64,000 nt of DNA from Nitrogeniibacter mangrovi (GTDB lineage: Bacteria > Pseudomonadota > Gammaproteobacteria > Burkholderiales > Rhodocyclaceae). The stretch covers positions 1,860,001 through 1,924,000 of the forward strand of contig NZ_CP048836.1 in NCBI RefSeq assembly GCF_010983895.1. Direction: 5' to 3'. The notes below the pieces were generated by a model. That model had not been told where the DNA came from. It did not search any database and saw nothing but the letters and a program-made list of their open reading frames with translations. A program made the position numbers and the translations under genes. Below are positions 18,230 to 31,370 of the stretch, one piece after another. Positions within the stretch are counted from its first letter, which is position 1. Every line of letters begins with the position of its first letter.

Positions 18230-19475
18230 AATCAAGAACTACACCATCAACTTCGGCCCGCAGCATCCGTCTGCTCACGGGGTGCTGCGCCTGGTGCTCG
18301 AACTTGACGGCGAGGTTGTCGAGCGGGCCGATCCGCACATCGGTCTGCTCCACCGGGGGACCGAGAAGCTCGCCGAGACCCGTACCTGGGTGCAGTCGGT
18401 GCCGTACATGGACCGTCTCGACTACGTGTCGATGATGTGCAACGAGCATGCCTACTGCATGGCGATCGAGCGGCTGCTCGGTGTCGAGGTGCCCGAGCGG
18501 GCCCAGTACATCCGGGTCATGTTCGACGAGATCACCCGGATCCTCAATCACCTGCTCAACATCGGCACCCATGCGCTGGATATCGGCGCCATGACCATGG
18601 TGCTCTACACCTTCCGCGAGCGGGAAGATCTGATGGACGCCTACGAGGCGGTCTCGGGGGCGCGCATGCATGCGGCCTACTACCGGCCGGGTGGCGTCTA
18701 TCGCGATCTGCCGGACCGGATGCCGCAGTACGAAGTGTCGAAGTGGAAGAATGCGAAGACCGTCCAGGAGCTGAACGAGAATCGCCAGGGCTCGCTTCTC
18801 GATTTCCTCGAGGACTTCACCAACCGCTTCCCCAAGTACTGCGACGACTACGAGACGCTGCTGACCGACAACCGGATCTGGAAGCAGCGGACCGTCGGGA
18901 TCGGCGTAGTGACACCCGAGCAGGCCAAGGCCTGGGGCTTCACCGGTGCGATGCTGCGCGGTTCCGGCGTGGCATGGGATCTGCGCAAGAAGCAGCCCTA
19001 CGAAGTCTACGACCGCATGGAATTCGATGTGCCGATCGGCAAGACCGGTGATTGCTACGACCGTTATCTCGTGCGCATGGAAGAGATGCGCCAGTCGAAC
19101 CGCATCATCAAACAGTGCATCGATTGGCTGCGTAAGAATCCGGGACCGGTCATCACCAGCAACTACAAGGTGGCGCCGCCGCCGCGCGAATCCATGAAAG
19201 CCAACATGGAAGAGCTGATCCACCACTTCAAGCTATTCACCGAGGGAATGCATGTGCCCGCGGGCGAGGTGTATGCCGCAGTCGAGCATCCCAAGGGCGA
19301 GTTCGGCGTGTACGCGGTCTCCGACGGGGCCAACAAGCCGTATCGCCTGAAGCTGCGTGCGCCGGGTTTTGCGCACCTCGCGGCAATGGACGAGATTGCG
19401 CGTGGCCATCTGATCGCCGACGTGGTCGCCATCATCGGCACGATGGACGTCGTGTTCGGCGAGATCGATCGCTGA
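18222..19475 (+). CDS. nuoD: NADH-quinone oxidoreductase subunit D
   Basis: 417 residues. [14 protein letters not shown] (quinone-site His loop), [12 protein letters not shown] and the C-terminal DVVFGEIDR are all present. Starts at 18222, nine bases after GGAG (18209-18212); the in-frame ATG at 18213 has no room for a ribosome-binding site. Homologue of the [NiFe]-hydrogenase large subunit, with the nickel-binding CxxC pairs lost; compare HoxH at 41.6 kb, which retains them. Confidence 0.97.
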   Translation: MAEIKNYTINFGPQHPSAHGVLRLVLELDGEVVERADPHIGLLHRGTEKLAETRTWVQSVPYMDRLDYVSMMCNEHAYCMAIERLLGVEVPERAQYIRVMFDEITRILNHLLNIGTHALDIGAMTMVLYTFREREDLMDAYEAVSGARMHAAYYRPGGVYRDLPDRMPQYEVSKWKNAKTVQELNENRQGSLLDFLEDFTNRFPKYCDDYETLLTDNRIWKQRTVGIGVVTPEQAKAWGFTGAMLRGSGVAWDLRKKQPYEVYDRMEFDVPIGKTGDCYDRYLVRMEEMRQSNRIIKQCIDWLRKNPGPVITSNYKVAPPPRESMKANMEELIHHFKLFTEGMHVPAGEVYAAVEHPKGEFGVYAVSDGANKPYRLKLRAPGFAHLAAMDEIARGHLIADVVAIIGTMDVVFGEIDR

Positions 19476-19516
19476 CATAAACGGAATGAACGAATCAAAC
19501 GGGTGTGGCCAATAAG

Positions 19517-19992
19517 ATGCTGAGCCAGGAATCGTTGAACAAGATCGACCAGGAGGTCGCCAAGTATCCTGCGGACCAGAAGCAGTCCGCGGTGATGGGG
19601 GCCTTGCGTATTGCCCAGCAGGAAAAGGGCTGGCTGGCGAAGGAGACCATTGCCTTCGTGGCCGACTACCTGGAGATGCCCGCCATTGCGGCCTACGAGG
19701 TGGCGAGCTTCTACAACATGTACGACCTGGAGCCGGTCGGCAGGCACAAGATCACCGTGTGCACGAACCTGCCCTGTGCGCTGTCCGGGGGCGTCCATGC
19801 CGCGGACTACGTGAAGCAGAAGCTGGGGATCGATTTCAACGAGACCACCCCGGATGGCAAGTTCACCCTCAAGGAGGGCGAATGCATGGGGGCCTGTGGC
19901 GATGCCCCGGTGCTGCTTCTCAACAACCACAAGATGTGCAGCTGGATGACGACCGACAAGATCGACCAGATGCTGGCGGAGCTGGCTGAAAA

Positions 19993-19996
<4 letters not shown>
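19517..19996 (+). CDS. nuoE: NADH-quinone oxidoreductase subunit E
   Basis: 159 residues from the ATG at 19517; the GTG at 19505 would add four and neither has a strong ribosome-binding site. Thioredoxin-like [2Fe-2S] protein with all four N1a ligands: VCTNLPC and [10 protein letters not shown]. This makes a direct contrast with the NuoE-like half of HoxF in the same window, where three of the four are missing. The ATGA junction with nuoF indicates translational coupling. Confidence 0.95.
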
Positions 19997-21305
<1,309 letters not shown>

Positions 21306-21312
<7 letters not shown>

Positions 21313-23648
21313 AAATCGAGATCGACGGCAAGCTGATTGAGGTCGAAGACGGCAGCACCGTGATGGATGCGGCCACCAAGGTGGGGGCCTACATTCCTCA
21401 CTTCTGCTACCACAAGAAGCTGTCCATTGCCGCCAACTGCCGCATGTGCCTGGTCCAGGTGGAGAAGGCACCCAAGCCGCTGCCGGCCTGTGCGACGCCG
21501 GTCACCGCCGGCATGAAGGTGTTCACCAAGTCCGACATGGCGGTGAAGGCGCAGAAAGGGGTGATGGAGTTCCTGCTCATCAATCACCCGCTGGATTGCC
21601 CGATCTGCGATCAGGGCGGCGAGTGCCAGCTGCAGGATCTGGCGGTCGGCTACGGGGCGAGCGGCTCGCGCTATCAGGAAGAGAAGCGCGTCGTGTTCAA
21701 CAAGAACCTCGGCCCGCTGGTCTCCACCGACATGACCCGCTGCATCAACTGCACGCGCTGTGTGCGCTTCACGCAGGAGATCGCCGGTGAAATGGAGCTC
21801 GGTCAGGCTTTCCGCGGCGAACACGCCGAGATCATGCCGTTCATCGAAAAGACGGTGGATTCCGAGCTGTCGGGCAACATCATCGACCTGTGCCCGGTCG
21901 GCGCGCTGACCTCCAAGCCGTTCCGCTTTGCGGCACGGACGTGGGAGCTGTCGCGGCGCAAGTCGGTCAGCCCGCACGATTCGCTGGGCAGCAACCTGAT
22001 CGTTCAGGTCAAGCACGACGAGGTCAAACGCGTCCTTCCGTTCGAGAACGAAGAGATCAACGAGTGCTGGCTGTCCGATCGTGACCGCTTCTCCTATGAA
22101 GGCTTGAACAGCGCATCGCGTCTGAAGCGCCCGATGATCCGTCAGGGCGATGAATGGCGCGAAACCGACTGGCAGGCCGCGCTCGAGTTCGTGGCCAGCA
22201 AGCTCAAGGGGATTGCGACGGCGGCAGGTGCGGACCAGATCGGTGCGCTGGCTTCTCCGGCTTCGACGCTGGAGGAACTGTTCCTGCTGCAGAAGCTCAT
22301 GCGTGCCCAGGGCAGCGAGAACATCGACTCGCGCCTGCGCCAGACCGATTTTTCCGCCGATGCCCATCGTGCCGGCGCTCCGTGGCTCGGGATGCCGGTC
22401 GCCGATGTCGGCGAACTGAACCGCCTGCTGGTCGTCGGCAGCTTCCTGCGCAAGGATCATCCGCTGCTCGCGCAGCGCGTGCGCCAGGGTGCCAAACGGG
22501 GCCTCAAGGTGATGAGCATTCATCCGACCGCGGATGACTGGTTGCTGCCGGTCGCGGCGCGCATCCAGCCCAAACCGTCCGAGATGGTCGAGACGCTGGC
22601 CGGTGTGCTCAAGGCGCTGGCCGATGCGGCAGGCAAAGCGGTGTCCGGTGAAGTCACCGGCCTGATGCCCGCGCAAGTCAGCGACGAAGCCAAAGCCGTG
22701 GCGGAGCTGCTCGCGTCGGGTCAGAAGTGCGCCATCTGGCTGGGCAACTACGCCGTGCAGCATCCGCAGGCGGCTGCCTTGCAGCGCCTGGCCCAGGAAA
22801 TCGCCGCGCTGACCGGAGCCCGCTTCGGGGTGATCGGCGCCGCCGCCAACAGCGTCGGCGCACATGTGGTCAATGCGCTTCCGGGGCAGGGCGGCAAGAA
22901 CGCTGCGCAGATGATCGCCTCGCCGCTCAAAGCTTATGTCTTGCTCGGCATCGAGCCCTCGCTGGACTGTGCGCAGGGCGCCGGCGCGACGCAGGCCATC
23001 CAGTCCGCCGACTTCGTGGTGGCGATGACCTCGTTCGATACGCCGGAGCTGCGGGCCATCAGCCATGTGATGCTGCCGGTGTCGCCCTTTACCGAGACCT
23101 CGGGTTCCTTCGTGAATACTGAAGGTCGCGTACAGAGCTTCGTGGCAGTGTGCAAGCCGCTCGGGGATACCCGGCCGGCCTGGAAGGTGCTGCGCGTGCT
23201 CGGCAACCTGCTCGATCTCGAGGGCTTCGCTCACAACGATAGCGAGGCGGTGCGTCGCGAAGCGATCGGCGTCGATGGCAGCGTGTCGGATCGACTCGGC
23301 AACGACATTTCGGGATTGCCGTTCAGTGCAGCCACCGTCACGCCGGGGCTTGAGCGTATCGCCGAAGTGCCGATCTACGCGGGCGACGCGCTGGTCCGTC
23401 GTGCCGATGCGCTGCAAAAGAGTGCGGACGCCAAGGCGCCGACCCTGCGGGCCGCAGCGGCAACGCTTGAGAGCCTCGGCGTCAAGGAGGGTGATGGCGT
23501 GGTCGTCCAGTCCGTGACCGGGCAGGCCCGCCTGACGGCGCAGGTCGACGAGACCGTGGCGGAAGGCTGCGTCCGTGTGGCCACGGCGCATGAATCGACG
23601 GCGGCGCTGGGTGCGCCGGTGGGTGTGGTGACGGTGGAGCGCGTGTGA
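21306..23648 (+). CDS. nuoG: NADH-quinone oxidoreductase subunit G
   Basis: 780 residues. Fe-S region: N1b Cys set ([19 protein letters not shown]), the His/Cys N5 motif [18 protein letters not shown], and N4 [10 protein letters not shown] with a later CPVGAL. The extra N7 CxxCxxxC motif found in E. coli NuoG is absent. The remaining about 550 residues form the degenerate molybdopterin oxidoreductase-like domain. The first seven bases overlap nuoF. Its N-terminal 240 residues are paralogous to HoxU. Confidence 0.96.
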
Positions 23649-24697
23649 TGGAGTCCATTCTCGAACCGATCTCGACGGCTTTCGGCCCGACCTGGCCGCT
23701 GGTGTGGACGCTGGCCAAAATCGTCGCCATCATCGCGCCGCTCATGATCTGCGTGGCTTACCTGACGTTCGCCGAGCGCAAGGTCATCGGCTGGATGCAG
23801 GTGCGTATCGGCCCTAACCGGGTGGGCCCGTGGGGTCTGCTGCAGCCGATCGCCGACGGCGTGAAGCTGCTGCTCAAGGAAATCCTGCTGCCGTCCTCGA
23901 GTAGCAAGGGCCTGTTCCTCGTCGGTCCGATCCTGGCGATCGCGCCGTCGCTGGCCGCTTGGGCGGTGGTGCCGTTCTGGGACGGTGGCGTGCTCGCGGA
24001 CGTGGATGCCGGATTGCTGTTCCTGCTGGCCATCACCTCGCTCGAGGTGTACGGCGTGATCATCGCCGGCTGGGCCTCCAACTCGAAGTACCCCTTCCTC
24101 GGCAGTCTGCGCGCCGCGGCACAGATGGTGTCCTACGAGGTGTCGATGGGCTTCGCTCTGGTGTGCGTGCTCATGATCTCCTCGTCGCTGAACCTGTCGG
24201 ACATCGTGCGTGCGCAAGGCACCGGGCATTTCGCGGACATGGGGCTCGGATTCCTGAGCTGGAACTGGTTGCCGCTGTTGCCGATGTTCGTGGTCTACAT
24301 CATCTCCGGCATTGCCGAGACCGGCCGCGCGCCGTTCGACGTCATCGAGGGTGAATCGGAGATCGTGGCCGGGCACATGATCGAATACTCGGGCATGAGC
24401 TTCGCGCTCTTTTTCCTGGCCGAGTACGCCAACATGTGGCTGGTGTCGATCCTGACCTCGGTGCTGTTCCTCGGGGGCTGGCTGTCGCCGGTCGGGTTCC
24501 TGCCCGACGGCTTCCTGTGGCTGTTCCTGAAGTCGTCGCTGATCATTTTCATCTTCCTGTGGGCGCGCGCTACGTTCCCGCGTTTCCGCTACGACCACAT
24601 CATGCGGCTGGGGTGGAAGGTGTTCATCCCGGTGACGCTGGCCTGGGTTTTTGTCGTCGCAGTGTGGATCATGTCCCCGCTGTCGATCTGGAATTAA
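23648..24697 (+). CDS. nuoH: NADH-quinone oxidoreductase subunit H
   Basis: 349 residues, eight or so membrane helices. The quinone-chamber loops [19 protein letters not shown] and [20 protein letters not shown] (acidic E-channel residues) are conserved. Start ATG at 23648 shares a base with the nuoG TGA. Confidence 0.97.
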   Translation: MESILEPISTAFGPTWPLVWTLAKIVAIIAPLMICVAYLTFAERKVIGWMQVRIGPNRVGPWGLLQPIADGVKLLLKEILLPSSSSKGLFLVGPILAIAPSLAAWAVVPFWDGGVLADVDAGLLFLLAITSLEVYGVIIAGWASNSKYPFLGSLRAAAQMVSYEVSMGFALVCVLMISSSLNLSDIVRAQGTGHFADMGLGFLSWNWLPLLPMFVVYIISGIAETGRAPFDVIEGESEIVAGHMIEYSGMSFALFFLAEYANMWLVSILTSVLFLGGWLSPVGFLPDGFLWLFLKSSLIIFIFLWARATFPRFRYDHIMRLGWKVFIPVTLAWVFVVAVWIMSPLSIWN

Positions 24698-24707
24698 GAG
24701 GCTCGAG

Positions 24708-25193
24708 ATGGGAGCAAAAGATTTTCTCGGCAGCCTTCTCCTGAAGGAACTGATCAAGGGCATGGCGGTGACCGGGCGTCACCTGTTCGCCCGCAAGATC
24801 ACGGTCCAGTTCCCGGAAGAGAAGACGCCGCAAAGCCCGCGTTTTCGGGGCCTGCACGCGCTGCGCCGGTATCCCAACGGTGAGGAGCGCTGCATCGCCT
24901 GCAAGCTGTGCGAAGCGATCTGCCCGGCGATGGCCATCACCATCGAATCCGATCAGCGCGACGATGGCTCGCGCCGGACGACCCGTTACGACATCGACCT
25001 GACCAAGTGCATCTTCTGCGGGTTCTGCGAGGAAGCCTGTCCGGTGGATGCGATCGTCGAAACCCGCGTGTTCGAGTATCACGGCGAACAGCGCGGCGAC
25101 CTGTACTACACGAAACAGATGCTGCTGGCCGTCGGCGATCGCTACGAGGCGCAGATCGCCAAGGATCGTGAAGTCGAGGCGAAATTCAGGTAA
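24708..25193 (+). CDS. nuoI: NADH-quinone oxidoreductase subunit I
   Basis: 161 residues with two ferredoxin-type [4Fe-4S] sites N6a and N6b: [13 protein letters not shown] and [13 protein letters not shown]. The start at 24708 ([11 protein letters not shown]) follows the nuoH stop by ten bases; the frame is open upstream but overlaps nuoH coding sequence. Confidence 0.96.
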   Translation: MGAKDFLGSLLLKELIKGMAVTGRHLFARKITVQFPEEKTPQSPRFRGLHALRRYPNGEERCIACKLCEAICPAMAITIESDQRDDGSRRTTRYDIDLTKCIFCGFCEEACPVDAIVETRVFEYHGEQRGDLYYTKQMLLAVGDRYEAQIAKDREVEAKFR

Positions 25194-25232
25194 GGCATAC
25201 AGGGAGCGGGGCGCTCCCGGAGACACCCGAAC

Positions 25233-25835
25233 ATGGAATTCAAAACTGTCGTTTTCTACGTGCTGGCCGCGGTCATGGTGTTCGCCGCACTGCGCGTCAT
25301 CACTGCCAGGAACCCGGTGCATGCAGCACTGTTCCTCGTCCTCGCGTTCTTCAACGCGGGCGGGATCTGGCTGATTCTCCAGGCGGAGTTTCTCGCCATC
25401 ATGCTGGTGATGGTCTACGTCGGCGCGGTCATGGTGCTGTTCCTGTTCGTGGTGATGATGCTCGACATCAACGTGGACCGCTTGCGTGAAGGCTTCTGGG
25501 GCTACCTGCCGGTGGGTGCCGTGGTCGGCGCGGTGATGCTCGCCGAGATGGTGCTGGTGCTCAGCGGGCCGTATTTCGGGCTCGACAACATGCCCGAGCC
25601 GCCGATGGCCGGCGCCGGATACAGCAATACCCGTGCCCTGGGCCGAATCCTCTACACGGACTATGTCTATCCGTTCGAACTGGCTTCGCTGGTGCTGCTG
25701 GTGGCGATGATCGCCGCGGTGGCGCTGACCCTGCGCAAGCGCAAGGGGACCAAGTACGTCAATCCGTCCGACCAGATCGCCGTCAAACGCGCCGACCGGG
25801 TCGAAGTGCTCGCCATGTCGGCGGAAAAAGAATAA
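25233..25835 (+). CDS. nuoJ: NADH-quinone oxidoreductase subunit J
   Basis: 200 residues, five membrane helices. The flexible TM3 segment [21 protein letters not shown], including the pi-bulge Tyr/Gly, is recognisable. C-terminal positively charged tail RKRKGTKYV. Part of the membrane arm next to NuoK. Confidence 0.94.
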   Translation: MEFKTVVFYVLAAVMVFAALRVITARNPVHAALFLVLAFFNAGGIWLILQAEFLAIMLVMVYVGAVMVLFLFVVMMLDINVDRLREGFWGYLPVGAVVGAVMLAEMVLVLSGPYFGLDNMPEPPMAGAGYSNTRALGRILYTDYVYPFELASLVLLVAMIAAVALTLRKRKGTKYVNPSDQIAVKRADRVEVLAMSAEKE

Positions 25836-25866
25836 CGAAGCGACCGGACGCTTAGGGAGTCATTCG

Positions 25867-26172
25867 ATGCTTTCGCTTTCCCACTTTCTCATTCTGAGCG
25901 CGGTGCTGTTCGCGATCAGCGTGGTGGGCATCTTCCTGAACCGGAAGAATCTCATCGTGCTGCTCATGGCGATCGAGCTGATGCTGCTGTCGGTCAATAT
26001 GAACTTCGTGGCGTTCTCCCATTACCTGGGGGATCTGGCCGGTCAGATTTTCGTGTTCTTCATCCTCACCGTGGCCGCTGCCGAGGCAGCCATCGGCCTC
26101 GCGATCCTGGTGGTGCTGTTCCGCAATCTGCGCACCATCCACGTGGATGATCTGGATAGCCTCAAGGGTTAA
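25867..26172 (+). CDS. nuoK: NADH-quinone oxidoreductase subunit K
   Basis: 101 residues, three membrane helices. The two buried proton-path glutamates are visible in [15 protein letters not shown] and [14 protein letters not shown] ribosome-binding site AGGGAG lies just upstream. Homologue of MrpC/MnhC. Confidence 0.95.
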   Translation: MLSLSHFLILSAVLFAISVVGIFLNRKNLIVLLMAIELMLLSVNMNFVAFSHYLGDLAGQIFVFFILTVAAAEAAIGLAILVVLFRNLRTIHVDDLDSLKG

Positions 26173-26184
26173 GGAAGCGTCTCG

Positions 26185-28209
26185 ATGTCGGAAATGCAGA
26201 GTCTCTATCTGGTCGTACCACTCGCACCGCTGGTCGGTTCGATCGTGGCCGGGCTGTTCGGCAAGGCCATCGGGCGGACCGGCGCGCACATCGTCACCAT
26301 CCTCGGGGTGGCGATCGCCTTCGTGGCGTCGTTCCTGATCTTTCAGGATGTGCGTGCGGGCAACACCTTCAACGGAACGGTCTACACCTGGGCCACCAGC
26401 GGCAACTTGACCTTCGAGGTCGGTTTCCTGATCGACCAGCTGACGGTGATGATGATGCTGGTCGTCACCTTCGTGTCGCTCATGGTGCACATCTACACCA
26501 TCGGCTACATGCATGAAGATCCGGGTTACCAGCGCTTCTTCAGCTATATCTCGCTGTTCACCTTCTCCATGCTCATGCTGGTGATGTCGAACAACTTCCT
26601 GCAGCTGTTCTTCGGTTGGGAAGCGGTGGGCCTGGTGTCCTACCTGCTGATCGGCTTCTGGTACACCCGCCCGACGGCCATCTTCGCCAACATGAAGGCC
26701 TTTCTGGTCAACCGCGTGGGCGACTTCGGCTTCCTGCTCGGCATCGGGCTGATCGCCGCCTACACCGGCAGCCTCAACTACGCCGAGGTGTTTTCCCAGG
26801 CCGACATGCTCGCCGGCAAGACCATCGAGCTGTTCCCGGGGGCGCCCTGGCTGCTGATCACCGTGATCTGCATCTGCCTGTTCATCGGGGCCATGGGTAA
26901 GTCCGCGCAGGTGCCGCTGCACGTGTGGCTGCCCGACTCCATGGAAGGCCCGACGCCGATCTCCGCGCTGATCCACGCCGCGACCATGGTGACCGCCGGC
27001 ATCTTCATGGTGGCCCGCATGTCGCCGCTGTTCGAGCTGTCGGAGACCGCACTGTCCTTCGTGCTCGTCATCGGCGCGACAACGGCACTGTTCATGGGTT
27101 TTCTGGGCATCATCCAGAACGACATCAAACGCGTGGTGGCCTATTCGACGCTCTCCCAGCTCGGCTACATGACCGTGGCGCTGGGCGTGTCCGCCTACTC
27201 GGCCGCCGTGTTCCACCTGATGACCCACGCGTTCTTCAAGGCGCTGCTGTTCCTCGGCGCCGGGTCGGTCATCATCGGCATGCACCACGACCAGGACATG
27301 CGCAACATGGGTGGCCTGTGGAAATACATGCCGATCACCTGGATCACCTCCCTGATCGGTTCGCTGGCGCTGATCGGCTTCCCGTTCCTGTCCGGTTTCT
27401 ACTCCAAGGACTCGATCATCGAGGCGGTGCAGCTGTCCCATATCCCTGGGGCCGGTTACGCTTATTTCTGCGTCGTTGCCGGTGTGTTCGTCACCGCCTT
27501 CTACTCCTTCCGGATGTATTTCCTGGTATTCCACGGCAAGGAGCGTTTCGGTCAGGAACATCACGATCATCACGGTGACCATGAAGACGAGGAACCGTCC
27601 GACGACCATCATCACGGGCTGGCCCCGGGTGAGAAGCCGCACGAGAGTCCGTGGGTGGTGACCGTGCCCCTGATCATGCTCGCCATCCCGTCGGTGCTGA
27701 TCGGCTTCTTCGCCATCAAGCCGATGCTGTTCGGCGAGTGGTTCGAGCATGCGATCCACATCAGCGAGGCGCATCCCGGCATGGAAGAGCTCGGCCGTGA
27801 GTTCCATGGTTCGGTGGCAATGGCGCTGCACGGCTTCACGACCATGCCCTTCTGGCTGGCCATGAGCGCGGTGGCACTGGCCTTCGTGTTCTACATGCTC
27901 ATGCCTTCGATTCCGGCTGCGTTGATGCGGATCTTCAAGCCGCTTTACGTGCTGATGGACAACAAGTACTACTTCGACAAGTTCAACGAAGCCGTTCTTG
28001 CCGCCGGCGCGCGCCTGATCGGCAAGGGCCTGTGGAAGGGCGGGGACCAGGGTCTGATCGACGGCCTTGTCATCAACGGTACGGCCAGGACGGTCGGGAT
28101 GGTCGCGCAGGTAACGCGACTGTTCCAGTCCGGTCACATCTATCAGTACGCCTTCTCGATGATCATCGGCGTGTGCATCCTGCTGTCGCTGTGGTTCAGC
28201 GTGGTATGA
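26185..28209 (+). CDS. nuoL: NADH-quinone oxidoreductase subunit L
   Basis: 674 residues, antiporter-like subunit with the long lateral helix at its C-terminus. The helix-5 and 7 segments FFGWEAVGLVSYLLIGFW (Glu) and MGKSAQVPLHVWLPDSMEGPTP (Lys) are intact. Between two helices at about residues 453-485 there is a loop very rich in His and acidic residues (HHDHHGDHEDEE, then DDHHHGLAPGEKPHESP), absent in the E. coli protein. Confidence 0.96.
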   Translation: MSEMQSLYLVVPLAPLVGSIVAGLFGKAIGRTGAHIVTILGVAIAFVASFLIFQDVRAGNTFNGTVYTWATSGNLTFEVGFLIDQLTVMMMLVVTFVSLMVHIYTIGYMHEDPGYQRFFSYISLFTFSMLMLVMSNNFLQLFFGWEAVGLVSYLLIGFWYTRPTAIFANMKAFLVNRVGDFGFLLGIGLIAAYTGSLNYAEVFSQADMLAGKTIELFPGAPWLLITVICICLFIGAMGKSAQVPLHVWLPDSMEGPTPISALIHAATMVTAGIFMVARMSPLFELSETALSFVLVIGATTALFMGFLGIIQNDIKRVVAYSTLSQLGYMTVALGVSAYSAAVFHLMTHAFFKALLFLGAGSVIIGMHHDQDMRNMGGLWKYMPITWITSLIGSLALIGFPFLSGFYSKDSIIEAVQLSHIPGAGYAYFCVVAGVFVTAFYSFRMYFLVFHGKERFGQEHHDHHGDHEDEEPSDDHHHGLAPGEKPHESPWVVTVPLIMLAIPSVLIGFFAIKPMLFGEWFEHAIHISEAHPGMEELGREFHGSVAMALHGFTTMPFWLAMSAVALAFVFYMLMPSIPAALMRIFKPLYVLMDNKYYFDKFNEAVLAAGARLIGKGLWKGGDQGLIDGLVINGTARTVGMVAQVTRLFQSGHIYQYAFSMIIGVCILLSLWFSVV

Positions 28210-28276
28210 GCGGCGTCGTGACGGATTTCAACAAGAATCAAACGCGCCTGACGGGCGCCATGAACGGATAGTAGCG

Positions 28277-29755
28277 ATGACGGGTATGCCTTTCCTCAGC
28301 CTCGCGATTTGGGTGCCGATCATCGGTGGCCTGCTGGTGCTCGCCACCGGTTCCGATCGCAACGCGCCCATGGCGCGCTCCCTGGCCCTGCTGACTTCGG
28401 TGGTCGGGTTCCTCGTCACGATTCCGCTCTATACCGGTTTCGACACGGCGACCTCGCAGATGCAGTTCGTCGAGCTGGCCAGCTGGATTCCGGCCTTCAA
28501 CGTGAACTACTACCTCGGGGTCGACGGCCTGTCGGTGCTGTTCGTGCTGCTCAACAGCTTCATCACCATCATGGTGGTGATTGCCGGTTGGGAAGTGATC
28601 CAGAGCAAGGTGAGCCAGTACATGGCCGCCTTCCTGATCATGTCCGGCCTCATGAACGGGATCTTCTCGGCGCTCGACGGGGTGCTGTTCTACGTGTTCT
28701 TCGAGGCCTCGCTGATTCCGCTCTACCTGGTGATCGGCGTGTGGGGCGGCCCGAACCGGGTCTACGCCGCGTTCAAGTTCTTCCTCTACACGCTGGCCGG
28801 CTCCCTGCTGATGCTGGTCTCGCTGCTGTACCTGTTCATGCAGAGCGGCAGCTTCAACATTCTCGAATGGCACGATCTGCGCATCGGCATGACGGCGCAG
28901 ACCATGATCTTCTGGGCCTTCCTGGTGGCGTTCGCGGTGAAGGTGCCCATGTGGCCGGTGCACACCTGGCTGCCCGATGCCCACGTGGAGGCGCCCACCG
29001 GCGGTTCCGTGGTGCTGGCGGCGATCGCGCTGAAGCTGGGGGCCTACGGTTTCCTGCGTTTCACCCTGCCGATCGTCCCCGATGCCGCGCACGCCATGGC
29101 GCCGATGATGATCACGCTGTCGCTGATCGCGGTGGTGTACATCGGCTTCGTGGCGCTGGTCCAGGCTGACATGAAGAAGCTTGTGGCCTATTCGTCGATC
29201 GCGCACATGGGCTTCGTCACCCTGGGCTTCTTCATCTTCAACCCGCTGGGTATCGAAGGTGCCCTGGTGCAGATGATCTCCCACGGCTTCGTGTCCGGCG
29301 CCATGTTCCTGTGCATCGGCGTGCTCTACGATCGCATGCACTCGCGCCAGATCGCCGACTACGGCGGTGTGGTCAACACCATGCCCAAGTTCGCCGCGTT
29401 CTTCATGCTGTTCGCCATGGCCAATGCCGGCTTGCCGGGCACCAGCGGTTTCGTCGGCGAATTCATGGTCGCGCTCGGGTCGGTGCAGTACAACTTCTGG
29501 GTGGCATTCGTCGCCGCCACGACCCTGATCGTCGGTGCCGCCTACACCCTGTGGATGTACAAACGCGTCGTTTTCGGGGCCGTGGCCAACGATAATGTCG
29601 CGAAGCTTCAAGATATCAACACGCGCGAGTTCGCCTTCCTGGCCATCCTCGCGGCCTGCACGCTGATCATGGGTATCTATCCGCTGCCGGTCACCGAGGT
29701 GATGCACGCCTCGGTCAACGATCTGCTGCAACACGTCGCGACGAGCAAGCTCTGA
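28277..29755 (+). CDS. nuoM: NADH-quinone oxidoreductase subunit M
   Basis: 492 residues. Antiporter-like proton-translocating subunit; [20 protein letters not shown] has the proton-path Glu and [24 protein letters not shown] the Lys. A 67-base gap separates it from nuoL with no separate gene in it. Confidence 0.97.
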   Translation: MTGMPFLSLAIWVPIIGGLLVLATGSDRNAPMARSLALLTSVVGFLVTIPLYTGFDTATSQMQFVELASWIPAFNVNYYLGVDGLSVLFVLLNSFITIMVVIAGWEVIQSKVSQYMAAFLIMSGLMNGIFSALDGVLFYVFFEASLIPLYLVIGVWGGPNRVYAAFKFFLYTLAGSLLMLVSLLYLFMQSGSFNILEWHDLRIGMTAQTMIFWAFLVAFAVKVPMWPVHTWLPDAHVEAPTGGSVVLAAIALKLGAYGFLRFTLPIVPDAAHAMAPMMITLSLIAVVYIGFVALVQADMKKLVAYSSIAHMGFVTLGFFIFNPLGIEGALVQMISHGFVSGAMFLCIGVLYDRMHSRQIADYGGVVNTMPKFAAFFMLFAMANAGLPGTSGFVGEFMVALGSVQYNFWVAFVAATTLIVGAAYTLWMYKRVVFGAVANDNVAKLQDINTREFAFLAILAACTLIMGIYPLPVTEVMHASVNDLLQHVATSKL

Positions 29756-29792
29756 GCGCCACGCTGAATACGATGATGGGATTGGTCTGACG

Positions 29793-31286
29793 ATGAACTT
29801 TGTAGTCCCCGATTTTGCCCCCGCCGCCACCGAGCTGTTCGTGGCCGGGATGTCGCTCGTCATCCTGCTGTTGACGGTGTTTGCCCGCGAGACGGCGCGC
29901 AATGTCGGCTATGTGCTGACCCAGCTGACGCTGATCGTCGCGGCCCTGATCACCATCTTCACCATGGACGGTCAGGTCCACACCACGTTCAGCGACATGT
30001 ACGTGGATGACCTGTTCGGCGACGTGCTCAAGGTGCTGATCTGTTTCGCCGTGATCACGGCGCTCATCTACGGCCGTGGCTACGCTGCCGATCGCAACTT
30101 CGACAAGCCGGAATATCATCTGCTCGCGCTGTTCGCCGCGCTGGGCATGATGGTGATGGTGTCCTCCAACCACTTCCTGCCGATGTACGTCGGTCTGGAA
30201 ATGCTGTCGCTGTCGCTCTACGCCATGGTCGCGCTGGACCGCGACTCGGCGCGCAGCACCGAAGCGGCGATGAAGTACTTCGTGCTCGGCGCGCTGGCCT
30301 CGGGGATGCTGCTGTACGGCATGTCGATGATCTACGGCGCGACCGGCAACCTGTCGCTCGGCGGCATCAGCCAGGCCATTTACAACCAGGCAGCGGCCTA
30401 CGACGGCGTGTCGAGCAAGACCGTGCTGACCTTCGGCCTGGTGTTCATCGTCGCCGGCCTGGCCTTCAAGTTCGGTGTCGTGCCCTTCCACATGTGGGTG
30501 CCCGACGTCTATCACGGCGCGCCCACCTCGGTGACGCTGATGATCGGTACCGCGCCCAAGCTGGCGGCCTTCGCGATGGCGATCCGCCTGCTCGTCGGCG
30601 GCATGCTCGATCTGGCCGAACACTGGCAGACCATGCTCATGATCATGGCGATTGCCTCGCTGGTGCTCGGAAACGTGGCGGCCATCGCGCAGAGCAACCT
30701 CAAGCGCATGCTCGCGTACTCGGGTATCTCGCACATGGGTTTCGTGCTGCTCGGCCTGCTCTCCGGCGTCGTCGACGGCAATCAGGATCTGATCCTGCCG
30801 GCCTACAGCGCCGCCATGTTCTACGCCATCTCCTACGTGATCATGTCGCTGGCGTCCTTCGGCGTCATCATCCTGCTCTCCCGGGCCGGTTTTGAAGCCG
30901 AGGAGATCGACGATCTCAAGGGTCTGAACAAGCGCAGTTCCTGGTTCGCCGCGATGATGCTGATCGTCATGTTCTCGATGGCCGGCATCCCGTTCTTCGT
31001 CGGTTTCTTCGCCAAGATGGCGATCCTGCAGTCGCTGATCGCCGCCGACATGGTGTGGCTGGCGGTGGTGGCGGTGATGATGTCGCTGATCGGCGCGTTC
31101 TACTATCTGCGGGTGGTCAAGGTCATGTACTTCGACGAACCGGTCGATACCATGCCGATTCACTCGGCGCCGGACGTGCGTGTGCTGCTGTCGGTCAACT
31201 GCCTGGCCATCGCGGTGCTCGGTCTGCTGCCCCAGCAACTGATCGAGATGTGCCAACAGGCCCTGGTGCTGAGCCTGCCGCTGTAA
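29793..31286 (+). CDS. nuoN: NADH-quinone oxidoreductase subunit N
   Basis: 497 residues, third antiporter-like subunit. [18 protein letters not shown] has the helix-5 Glu and [21 protein letters not shown] the helix-7 Lys. Last gene of the operon, followed 19 bases later by a strong terminator. Confidence 0.97.
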   Translation: MNFVVPDFAPAATELFVAGMSLVILLLTVFARETARNVGYVLTQLTLIVAALITIFTMDGQVHTTFSDMYVDDLFGDVLKVLICFAVITALIYGRGYAADRNFDKPEYHLLALFAALGMMVMVSSNHFLPMYVGLEMLSLSLYAMVALDRDSARSTEAAMKYFVLGALASGMLLYGMSMIYGATGNLSLGGISQAIYNQAAAYDGVSSKTVLTFGLVFIVAGLAFKFGVVPFHMWVPDVYHGAPTSVTLMIGTAPKLAAFAMAIRLLVGGMLDLAEHWQTMLMIMAIASLVLGNVAAIAQSNLKRMLAYSGISHMGFVLLGLLSGVVDGNQDLILPAYSAAMFYAISYVIMSLASFGVIILLSRAGFEAEEIDDLKGLNKRSSWFAAMMLIVMFSMAGIPFFVGFFAKMAILQSLIAADMVWLAVVAVMMSLIGAFYYLRVVKVMYFDEPVDTMPIHSAPDVRVLLSVNCLAIAVLGLLPQQLIEMCQQALVLSLPL

Positions 31287-31304
31287 CCCCGGGCCGATAC
31301 AATG

Positions 31305-31339
31305 AACGCCGTGTGACCGAAAGGTCCCACGGCGTTTTT
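31305..31339 (+). terminator. Intrinsic terminator of the nuo operon
   Basis: Two-tier hairpin: outer stem AACGCCGTG (31305-31313) / CACGGCGTT (31328-31336), inner stem GACC-GAAA-GGTC (31315-31326) with a stable GNRA tetraloop, then T residues to 31339. Confidence 0.9.
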
Positions 31340-31370
31340 GTTCATGGATACAACACAGGAGCCAGTGCGC

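Noticed and set aside
25852-28137. Minus-strand open frame of 761 codons opposite nuoK-nuoL
   Set aside because: His/Gln/Asp-rich shadow of hydrophobic coding sequence on the other strand.
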